DNA of 64,000 nucleotides from Lepidurus packardi (taxonomy: Eukaryota; Arthropoda; Branchiopoda; Notostraca; Triopsidae), in contig JAKZAN010000002.1 of NCBI GenBank assembly GCA_023053545.1, positions 13,016,790-13,080,789 on the forward strand, read 5' to 3'. The position numbers were made by a program, and so were the translations under genes. The notes under the pieces are model-generated. The model did no database searches. It worked only from the letters and a program-made list of their open reading frames with translations, and had not been told where the DNA came from. Positions 47,114 to 56,940 of the stretch are shown one piece after another. Each line of letters begins with the position of its first letter. Positions within the stretch are counted from its first letter, which is position 1.

Positions 47114-50100
47114 TCAAATTGTAGTCGGCTTAGCAACAGCACGGATCATGCAGATCACTCCACCGCGAGCTGTCGAGGATTCCGAAATGGGATTGAACTC
47201 AATACTGAAGCTTGACTCCTTGATCTCTTGGGAAAGTGGCTGCTTGGAACAATATCTGCCAAAAATAAAGAGAAAACATGGGTTAGAGACTTCTAACCCA
47301 ACTGATTCTCGAAGTACATGGATTAGACCGTACGGACTGTGTACTCTACATTACTGCCACGTAGGCTTTGTATCAATGGCCGTGGAAGTTGATCTGAAAC
47401 TAACCTGTTGGTAGAGTTGCTAGTTTGGACAGTCAACCTATCACCACAAGGCAACATGGTAGGTAAGTCAAACACAGGGCAAAAGACAGCAAAGCCCAGT
47501 GACTGGCCGGTGTTGAAATTCCAAGTGCAGCCATCATTACTGCCGTATCCGTTAGGGAAATTGGGCGTGGCAATGTACACTTCGTCGTCTGGCTGGTTAA
47601 GCGTCACGTTGGTGTTGCAACGCAGGAAATTGGCCGCTGCATTAACAATAGGAAAGATTCAGTTTACTTGCAAGATGGTGATGATGAATACAACTTTGTA
47701 CCTTTGTGCATACTGAAGACGTAGCATTGGAACTGCGTCTCCGGACGCGGAGCAGCCGGGGAATAGAACTTGACCTCAATCTGTTGACTCCCAGTGTTGG
47801 TCACGGAGCTGGTGAGGTTATTACCGCAAAAGGGAATGGAGCTGTGGATCTGGTCGAGGTACTTCACGGAAACGGTTTCTCGACAGTCGGTCGACAGGCG
47901 ATTCACGTTGCAGACCAGGTTGAGATGCCGGTTGGGGTCCGTGGAAGTGAACTTGGTGTAGCAGTTGAGTGCGCCGTCTTCTTCCGCGCTCCCTGGCGTC
48001 AAGTAGTGCTGACCGGGTGACGTGGCGAGGGCATAGGCGTTCGGCTGGACGGCGTAGATGAACATGGGGCAGTGATGGCCCGAGTCCAGAGCGAGGGTTT
48101 GCGCCACTTGGTTGGTCACCGGGTCCAGCATGGGAGGAGTGACGTTGTAGGTAGCGCTGGCAGCGGCGGGGACAGCTCTGGCGAAGCAGAACAGGCGCTC
48201 GCTTCTGGGGTTCTGGATGGTTGGTAGGTTGACGGTGGTCCTGACGTCCGAGATCGTTTTGCGGAAGGATCCGTTACCACATCTAGTGTCTGTTGTGTTC
48301 CCCGGACCTCTAATGAAGTTCAGCGAGTCGTCGGAGCAGCCCCTTGAGCGAACATCCCCGTCCGAGATGTTGAAAATGGGACAAAACAGTCGGATATTGT
48401 ATTGAGGTGGGGCTTGGAAGTTCCAGGTACAAGACGCGCTCCGAGGTACCTTGTTGGGGTACGCTGGCGAGACAAAGGTCACGTCTTGGCTGGGTTTGAG
48501 GAGCGTGACGTTGTTGCAAGGAGCGAGTTTGAACGTGTCTTGGGCGATGGAAATGACGGAGCATTTGAAGCCAGAGTACAAGTTGTTGGTAGTCCCGTAG
48601 AACTCGATGGACAAGAGGGACGTTTTGGAGATGTAAACGCTGGAAGCGTTGTTCTTGCAGACGCTGGCCAGGGCAAAGGAAAATGGGTTACCGGGCGACG
48701 GAAAAGAACAAATTCGAGTCAATACTTACGTCCACGGTTTGGCGTAGGTATTCCCTGACACGCGTAAGGTCAAGCGATCGACGCAGTTGTTCGGCAAATC
48801 CACGAAGGTGCACGTCATCAAGACGAAGTGGTCTACCACGGTTTGGATTTTCCAGGTACAGTTGGTACCGGCCGGGTACTTGTTAGGGTACCCTGGACTC
48901 TGGATCACGGCCATACCGGTTTCTGGTAAGGTGATTTGCTGGTTGCAATCCAGATTGGTTTCAGATACTGCAAGGATTGACTTTTCTTAAAATTTCTCTT
49001 AAAAGGTTCCAGTGCAATTAACTAAAAGCATGTTAGTTGAGGTACTTTAAAGTATGCGAGATTACTTAAGGTACGTTAAAAGTTCTCAAGTTAACGAATA
49101 TAGTCGAGTCTTTACCAAATTCGCCTCCTAGCGGCAAGAATGGGCGAAATCCACCATTTTACGTACGTTTTCTAGACAGGAAAGCGCCTTGTAGAAAACG
49201 TACGTAAAATGGTGGATGTCGACCATTCTTGCCGCTAGGAGGCGAATTTGGTAAAGACGGTTACCAAATTCGCCTCCTAGCGGCAAGAATGGGCGAAATC
49301 CACCATTTTACGTACGTTTTCTAGACAGGAAAGCGCCTTGTAGAAAACGTACGTAAAATGGTGGATTTCGCCCATTCTTGCCGCTAGGAGGCGAATTTGG
49401 GAAAGACTGTACAGCTTCAGGATAAGGGAATGGGAAGAGTTACTGTCGGGAGACGCTAGGGGCGCTATCGAGGAGTTGCGGGCTAGTAGAGCGGTATTGA
49501 CTGTAGGCGGGATTGCTCTCACAGTGCAGTAGAATCCACGGTACAGATTGTCAGATTGAGGGGCGAATTGAATGAGCAAGAATTTACCCACTGTTTCTAT
49601 CGTCAAGTTATTCTTCTTTCCACAGATTCTAAAAACAAGACCAAGTTGGAATGCTTTTGAGGGAATTTCGCTCAAAAAGTGATTTTATAGTTACGATTTA
49701 GGCTGGTAGGAATCCTCAATACGAGCGTAAGATAAGTAATCTTCGGAACAGCTATCCGATAATTCGAACACGGGACAGTTAACACGTAACGTATGTTCTT
49801 CTGGAGCCTAATGAAAATTAAATTAACCCAATATTTATATAGTTTAAGAAGAAATTAACAATTCAATGCAGTGCTAGTGAAGATTCTTAAGGACTATTGA
49901 TTTGTTATATTTAATTTGGTTTAATTCCCAATTGTTTGGACCTGGAATGTCCATCGGCATGCGCTATAGGGATTGAAGTTACGCGGGAACCAGGTGGAAA
50001 GGATCAGCTTCACTTCTTGGCTCGTTGCCAAGGCATTGTACCCGCATTTTGCTAGAGTTTCGCCTTCAAAGTGAGAAATGAATTAGTTAATTAGAAAAGT

Positions 50101-51481
50101 TTCCTAAGAGTTAGAAAGTATACCTTCAGTCAGAACTTTGGCCGTACAAGTGAATCCACGGAAATCGCTGGAAATTCCATAAAACCCCACCTCGGCTACG
50201 TTACTTCGAGTGATGAACATGTCAGGAGTGTAAATACCACAATAGCTGAAGAGATTAACAAAAATGAGTTTGGATTTGAACAAAATCCCAAGGTTTTTCT
50301 TTACTCTAGCAGACGGTTTGGCATTTCCGTGAACTTGAGGTAATCACCTTGCTCGCAAGATGGCAGGTCGTAGTCCTGGCACATGACGCTCAGTTTGGTA
50401 CCGACTGGAGCCTAGTTATTTTAAAAGTAGATTAGTAGTAAGTTAAAATTGTTCAAAACTTTGTTAAAATTGAAGGGAAACTTTTACCTCTAGCTTCCAA
50501 TTGCATGTCATATTCGATGGGTAAGGTTTGGGGTACAAGGGACTGTGTATTACGTATAAGGTGTCTAGTTGCAAGGAGGTATTGCTTCCACAGAGGACTT
50601 TCCCATTGGATAGTAACCCGTCTTGGATTTCAAAGCGTGGCAATCCAGAGAGAGGGTCGTTTTCCAATGGTTTAAGTGTACCAGGAGTGACTAAATCAAT
50701 GCAAAAGTCAACTTATGGAAGAACTTCAACCTTCACAGTTTGTGAGATAAGAAGAGCTTACCTAAAAGTACGGGAGGTGGCTCCACTGGGAACATGGGTA
50801 CAACTTTAGTTGTTATAAGACAACGATGGTACTTGTGCGGATCAGAGTAGGGTTTTATATAAATGCTGGACAATGGGAATGGCAGTTGTAAGGAGTTGGG
50901 ACCGTGGTTACAAACTCTAATAGATTCCCCAGTAGAATATTATATTGAGAATATATAGTAGAATATTATATAAAGTAGAAAAGAAAAGATATTAGTGTTT
51001 ACCTTTTGTTCAGTAGCTTTAAGTTGTAAAGATCAACGGATACCAACAATATTGAGTTGTTGCAACTTTCATCGAGTGGGAAATCGGGACACGTGACGTA
51101 CACTCCGGTACCATTAGGTGCCTAGCAAGAAAAGATTTTTAAAATTTGCAATAAATTTGCAAGGAATAACATTGCTTAGTAAGTCTATTGAAATGATAGG
51201 CTAAAGAGTTATTACGTGGATGTTCCATGCTAGGATTTCCTGGTCGCTTTTAGCATTCTTAGAACTTATCTGGAGAATTTCACCATCCTGGATAACGCGG
51301 ACGACTTCGCTAGATGGCTCCACTGGTACCGCAATACTATCCACGTTGAGATAAACGCCTGACAAAAACAAAACAAACGAAATATCACCAGCACTATTGG
51401 GAACATGGCTTTGAAATTACCTTGCGTTCCTAAATACAGATAACAAAGAACCAAAGTGAAGCAAATCCATTTGAATCGCAT
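47114..51481 (-). CDS. Secreted multi-CUB protein, copy B
   Basis: Predicted 963 residues from 14 exons, 5' to 3': 51481-51421, 51358-51216, 51121-51003, 50916-50762, 50690-50488, 50411-50305, 50245-50124, 50051-49942, 49807-49695, 49628-49444, 48967-48730, 48663-47702, 47636-47405, 47255-47114. Twelve of the exons have exactly the same length as in copy A; the other two differ by 9 and 3 bases. Signal peptide MRFKWICFTLVLCYLYLGTQG, then the same series of about six CUB-like modules with paired cysteines and many N-x-S/T sites. The large exon is nearly identical to copy A over long runs (DSGHHCPMFIYAVQPN, NLVCNVNRLSTDCRETVSVK), while its middle and the early exons have diverged. A paired fold-back element sits in intron 10. 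Secreted; ligand unknown. Confidence 0.82.
49108..49407. mobile_element. Two adjacent fold-back (MITE-like) elements
   Basis: Two elements of about 150 bases, 49108-49258 and 49260-49407, lie one base apart. Each is almost fully palindromic: arms of about 63 bases beginning TTACCAAATTCGCCTCCTAG and holding CGGCAAGAATGGGCGAAATC and ACGTACGTTTTCTA, around a loop GACAGGAAAGCGCCTTG. The arms match perfectly in the second element and with few changes in the first. They are the same family as 36459-36617. Both sit in CUB gene B intron 10, and the right one ends about 37 bases from the coding edge at 49444. Confidence 0.8.
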
Positions 51482-51909
51482 TTTTCGCTAGTTTTAGCCC
51501 CACTTGTAAGTCTAGCAAGATGACGATCCACTCATTGCTTAAGCACTGGCAGAGTACAAAGCGATGTGAAGCCGTTTTATGCTTTTATGTTGGGCATTAG
51601 GACGTGTCGGCACGTTCTCCGAGATCCTTTGGAACAATGGGCACTGACAAGAGGGAATTGGGTGCTGTAATTTCAACTGGCTTTGATTTACAACGATTGT
51701 TCCTAGAAAGAGCTGTTACGCGGTGGAATGCGCGTGACGTTTTAGATGTTCTAAGGCTTCTAGAGACTTGTTTTTAAATTAAGCTATGTATAAGGAAGTG
51801 AGCGACAATTTGGAAGTTTGCGCGCAAGTGAGATAGTCATAGTTTGTTTCTATTAGGTGTATTGCTCTACACTGTATAGTTTACTATTCAAACCAATGCT
51901 AAGGTATAC
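51482..51909 (-). promoter_or_regulatory. Promoter region of CUB gene B
   Basis: The 428-bp gap between the decarboxylase stop and CUB gene B start. It holds the decarboxylase 3' UTR and the CUB promoter. CATAAAAC on the minus strand at 51575-51581 is the likely TATA-type element, placed as in copy A. GGCAGAGTACAAAGC and GGACGTGTCGGCACGTTCT have counterparts upstream of copy A, so the promoter was duplicated with the gene. Confidence 0.4.
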
Positions 51910-54900
51910 ATTAGAAACAAAAGTAGAGACTTAGGAAGTTTGCAAGAGCTGGGCTTGTTCCTTGACTTCTTCCCATGCAAAATCAATATCTTGCTCTTCA
52001 GTTTGCCGGCTGCATACCGCAAAACGGAGCATGTATTGACTGTTCAGATGAGATGGAACGAGATGGATTTTCCCGTTATCGTTTATCCGTCTGAGTAGTT
52101 TTTCGTTGATCGTATCGTCACCCTGAAATTAAGTCCAAGTGTTAAGCCAAACGCTGAATTCTTAGCATGTTTTACTTTGAGTCTGAAGCAAACCAAGCCT
52201 AATACGGTAGGCGCGACAATTTCAAAACGCTCGTCTTTCTCAATGAATTGATGGAATCTCCTGGCTAAGGAGACGTGTTTCCGAATGTACGCCCTTAATC
52301 CCTCAGCCCCGTAGCTCCGTAATACGAACCATAGCTTCAAAGAACGAAACCGGCGACCCAACGGTATTTGCCAGTGCTAGAAGGAAAAGGTAAACAAGTT
52401 GATAGTTATTGTGCTTCAACATAGATGGCGTTGCGTGGCTTCTAGTTGTTCGGTTTGGACATAGATGGCGAGAACGGTTTTATTTTTATTATTCTTTTTA
52501 CCCGGTAATCTGGAAAAGGTAAACAAGGGAATAGTTATTGTGCTTTAACATAGATGGCGTTGCACGGCTTCTAGTTGTTCGGTTTGTACATAGATGGCGA
52601 GAACGGTTTTATTTTTATTATTCTTTTTACCCGGTAATCTGGAAAAGGTAAACAAGGGAATAGTTATTGTGCTTTAACATAGATGGCGTTGCACGGCTTC
52701 TAGTTGTTCGGTTTGTACATAGATGGCGAGAACGGTTTTATTTTTTATTATTCTTTTTACCCGGTAATCTGGTACTTGTCCTTGTCGATCGTGTTTGAGG
52801 TACAAAGGATCCACATTAAACGCATCTACCACTTCACTCGCATTGGTAAACCTTCCAAATTTAAACTTAGGAATTATAAACGTCTCATATTGAACTGATT
52901 TCTGGTGCATTTTACCACATTGCGGAGCAGTCAAAGGTAACTAACATCCATTTATGAGGGTTGAAGTTGAAGGACTGTGCGTATTCTACCCCATTCAACA
53001 TCGGCCTGAACTCCTCGCATATAAAGGCCGAACCTTGTATCCAAATTGATGGTTACGAAATGTATAAAAAATGTATAAATATGTATAAAGAGTTTTACCG
53101 GCGTATGCAGCGTCAACATGAAGCCAGACTTCTGCTTTATTGCAAACATGTCCTAATTCTGTCAAAAAATCAAAAGCGCAGGAAGGAGTAGTACCCAAAG
53201 TGGCCACGACCTTGGAAGTTCAAAGATAAATATCCATTTGATAATACTATTGAATTGAATAGAACTCCAATGCATGAAATGCGTAAGAAATGTTTACATA
53301 AAAGGGAATTAATCCCTTGGCACGATCGTCCTCAATAGCTTTGTCTAAAGTACTTCCTTCTAATCCGTAACCACGCCCTGACGGCAAAGAACGGTACTTC
53401 ACGCCACCCAACATGGCGGCTCGCTCCACCGATGAATGCGCTTGCTCTAAATCCATAAATTCAACAAATTAAATTGATATACAATACCTCTTGGAAAATT
53501 TTGAAAATAATTTATTGAATGGATTTCGGAAATAATCTAATGCATTCTTAAATTCACTGAATAATATCTGCTTAATTTTTAGTTGATTTAAAAGAAAATT
53601 AAGTTTTACATTTTTACATTTTGAATTAGGAAAAGAATAAAACCTAAGTTCTTTTTATATTAGTAAAATAAAATAGTTAGTAAATAAAGTTAATTAATTT
53701 AGTATATGGTTCCTAAGAAAAGAATACTTACCGGAGCCATAAGCCACCAGTTTGCCCATAATATCCCCTTCGGCTCTACCAGGCTGTTCAGTTTGGATCT
53801 TCTTAACAGTTTTACTCCTTGCCGATAGGAGCGCTACCAGTGTTGCTTCGCTAGCTGTACCCTAATGGAAATAAGGATAAAAATGGCATTGTTTCCTTGT
53901 TTTAGTGCGTTAAAACAGTAAAAATTCCTCCATTATCAAGATATATCTTTAGAACAAAAATTTTACTTGGATAACTCCACCTCCAGGGCCGCCAGAACTA
54001 GCTAAGAACGCAGGCGGTAGTTGCAATAATTTTCCCAGCCAATCCATAACAACAACCTCTAATTCAGTGCACGCAGGGCTAGAATTCTATAATAAGGTAG
54101 TTTAATTGATCCATTCAATGAATCTTCTTTTTCTATAATTTTCTTTTAAGGCTCTCATCTAAATAGCTTAGCTTCTGCCGCCCAAAACTAGCACAAGATG
54201 CCGTGCTGTGCTTTGCGTGACTCTATATGAATCTATATGAACGGCACGCACCAAATAGCTTAGCTTGTGCCGCCCAAAACTAGCACAAGATGGCGCGCAG
54301 TGCTTTGCGTGAATCTATATGAATCTATATGAACGGCACGCACTAAATAGCTTAGCTTGTGCCTCCCAAAACTAGCACAAGATGGCGCGCAGTGCTTAGC
54401 GTGAATCTATATGAACGGCACGCACTAAATAGCTTAGCTTGTGCCGCCCAAAACTAGCACAAGATGGCGTGCAGTGCTTTGCGTAATTCTATATGAATCT
54501 ATATGAACGGCACGCACCAAATAGCTTAGCTTGTGCCGCCCAAAACTAGCACAAGATGGCGTGCAGTGCTTTGCGTGAATCTATATGAACAAGCAAGAGT
54601 AATTTTACGCGGAATAACTATACAGAATAATTGTACGCAGAACAAATTTAAGAACAACATAACTCTAAGCTATACGAGAGCCTTAACCCAAGAAAGTGTA
54701 ACTTATAACGTTCTAAATACCCAAGTGAAGCCAATACAGGCAATAGTACTACTCAGCATGTCACCGAGAAGAGCGGGCCATGATTGTGCCGTAGGGTAGT
54801 AGGCATGGAACTGGGGCGAATGCCAATGAGTTATGCCGGGCATGATGACACGCTCAATGTCGCGGAAGATGTCTTCCCAGGGTTCTCCTTGCTCTGGGGC

Positions 54901-55146
54901 GATATCGGGCAACAAGTCCCGTATGTACCCAGGCGTCACCGTCGGTAACACTCGCCTGATTTTCCAAATCCATTCAAATCGATTTAAATCACATACTTTA
55001 TTTCATATTCATATACTTTATTTCCTTCAAAATAATTAGAAAATTTAGGTTAATTTCACGTACCGTTCTTTAATCGTGTCGATGTATTCAGCAAGGTATT
55101 CAATCATTTGGTGCCCAGCGACACGGAATTCAGTTGAGGTATCCAT
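51910..55146 (-). CDS. Ddc: Aromatic L-amino-acid (DOPA) decarboxylase
   Basis: Predicted 483 residues (human 480). Exons 5' to 3': 55146-55064, 54955-54721, 54086-53967, 53861-53732, 53446-53298, 53210-53099, 53033-52916, 52851-52761, 52376-52176, 52122-51910. This PLP enzyme makes dopamine, serotonin or related amines and is cytosolic. Seen: [38 protein letters not shown] with His193, [19 protein letters not shown] with PLP Lys304, flexible-loop Tyr333 in [10 protein letters not shown], and [14 protein letters not shown]. His and Tyr at these sites indicate a true decarboxylase, not the arthropod aldehyde-synthase relatives, and Gly353 fits Ddc more than tyrosine decarboxylase. The last about 16 residues ([16 protein letters not shown]) are in a shifted frame relative to the pseudogene copy. 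Two introns hold tandem repeats. Confidence 0.93.
52380..52775. repeat. Three-copy ~130-bp repeat spanning a splice donor
   Basis: Three head-to-tail units in decarboxylase intron 8: GGTAAACAAG, ATAGTTATTGTGCTT, ACATAGATGGCGTTGC, GGCTTCTAGTTGTTCGGTTT, ACATAGATGGCGAGAACGG, then TTCTTTTTACCCGGTAATCTGG. The last word is the reverse complement of the exon 8 end and donor (CCAGATTACCGG then GTAAAAAG). Thus the donor near 52760 has two decoy copies near 52630 and 52500. Confidence 0.88.
54140..54600. repeat. ~85-95-bp tandem array in decarboxylase intron 2
   Basis: Five units: AAATAGCTTAGCTTGTGCCG, CCCAAAACTAGCACAAGATG, GCGTGCAGTGCTTTGCGTGA, one or two ATCTATATGA words, then ACGGCACGCAC. Units differ mainly by the number of ATCTATATGA words. 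It lies between exons 54955-54721 and 54086-53967. A single diverged relative is at 31375-31480. Confidence 0.9.
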
Positions 55147-55303
55147 GATTAATGCGCGGAAACGAACTAGGTTTCGACGTTTATTTCTCTTCTTTAAATG
55201 ACAACTTGCCAATTGAATTTACAATCAAAGTGGGGTTTGCTCTGTGTTGAATCACGGCCTGCTCATCGGTAACTACTACTCACAGAGTGCTTTAATTCAC
55301 CGC

Positions 55304-55311
55304 CTTTTATA
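55304..55311 (-). promoter_or_regulatory. TATA box of the decarboxylase gene
   Basis: TATAAAAG on the minus strand lies 158 bases upstream of the decarboxylase ATG, within GAGTATAAAAGGCGG. That would place transcription start near 55275-55280 and give a leader of about 130 bases. A TATA box fits a regulated, tissue-specific gene, in contrast with the housekeeping genes here. No AATAAA or other core element was checked beyond this. Confidence 0.6.
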
Positions 55312-55454
55312 CTCTTGAGGAAACTTTTTTTCTTTGACGACCAACAGGTTGCTTCGTAATGTCTTTGCCTTTCTGGTCCTGCGCAATCCCTTTAGCCTGT
55401 CTCTGCACAGGCAATACAGGAATCATACGCCAAATCATCAGCAAGTCAAATTTT

Positions 55455-56366
55455 ACCCTCAGTACTTTTACTTGTACCTTGTACTTTTACTCAGTACTTT
55501 TTTTTATTCATTAAAAAAAAACTTACTCAGTACTTTACTCAGTACTTTTACTTGTACCTTGTACTTTTACTCTGTACTTTTTTTTTATTAATTTAAAAAA
55601 AAAAACTTACGCAGTACTTTTACTTGTACCTTGTGCTTTTACTCAGTACTTTTTTTTAATTAATTTTTTTAAAAAAAATTACTCAGTACTTTTACTTGTA
55701 CCTTGTACTTTACTCAGTACTTTTTTTTATTAATTTAAAAAAAAAACTTACTCAGTACTTTTACTTGTACCTTGTACTTTTACTCAGTACTTTTTTTATT
55801 AATAAAAAAAAAACTTAGTACTTTACTCAGTACTTTTACTTGTACCTTGTACTTTTACTCAGTTCTTTTTTTTTATTAATTTAAAAAAAAAAACTTACTC
55901 AGTACTTTTACTTGTACCTTGTACTTTACTCAGTACTTTTTTTTTATTAATTTAAAAAAAAAACTTACGCAGTACTTTTACTTGTACCTTGTACTTTACT
56001 CAGTACTTTTTTTTATTAATTTAAAAAAAAACTTACTCAGTACTTTTACTTGTACCTTGTACTTTTACTCAGTACTTTTTTTTATTAATTAAAAAAAAAA
56101 ATACTTACTTTTACGTGTACCTTGTACTTTACTCAGTACTTTTTTTTATTAATTTAAAAAAAAAACTTACTCAGTACTTTTACTTGTACTTTGTACTTTA
56201 CTCAGTACTTTTTTTTATTAATTTTAAAAAAAAACTTACTCAGTACTTTACTCAGTACTTTTACTTGTACTTGTACTTTTACTCAGTACTTTTTTTTACT
56301 AATTTAAAAAAAAATTACTCAGTACTTTTACTTGTACCTTGTACTCTTACTCAGTACTTTTTTTTA

Positions 56367-56397
<31 letters not shown>

Positions 56398-56940
56398 CTT
56401 ACTCAGTACTTGTACCTTGTACTTTTACTCAGTACTTTTTTTCTATTAATTTAAAAAAAAAACTTACTCAGTACTTTTACTTGTACCTTGTACTTTACTC
56501 AGTACTTTTTTTTATTAATTTTAAAAAAAAACTTACTCTGTACTTTACTCAGTACTTTTACTTGTACTTGTACTTTTACTCAGTACTTTTTTTTTATTAA
56601 TTTAAAAAAAAAACTTACTCAGTACTTTTACTTGTACCTTGTACTTTACTCAGTACTTTTTTTTTATTAATTTAAAAAAAAAAACTTACTCAGTACTTTA
56701 CTCAGTACTTTTACTTGTACTTGTACTTTTACTCAGTACTTTTTTTTACTAATTTAAAAAAAAAATTACTCAGTACTTTTACTTGTACCTTGTACTTTTA
56801 CTCAGTACTTTTTTTTATTAAGTAAAAAAAAACTTAGTACTTTACTCAGTACTTTTTTTGTATTAATTAAAAAAAAATAAAAAATCACTCAGTACTTTAC
56901 TCAGTACTTTTACTTGTACCTCAGTACTTTCACCTTGGTA
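55455..56940. repeat. ~70-bp tandem array, AGTACTTTTACTTGTAC type
   Basis: About 20 units of 60-85 bases, each a GTAC-rich stretch (CTCAGTACTTTTACTTGTAC, CTTGTACTTTACTCAGTACT) followed by TTTTTTATTAATTTAAAAAA and ACTTA. Units vary in A/T tract length and in the number of ACTCAGTACTTT words. The array begins about 150 bases upstream of the decarboxylase TATA box and has no gene in it. Open frames inside are repeat artefacts. Confidence 0.93.

Noticed and set aside
54081-54091. Alternative splice acceptor CTAG then CCCTGCG for decarboxylase exon 3
   Set aside because: It would break phase with exon 2; the acceptor nine bases upstream gives [10 protein letters not shown] in phase, matching the family.
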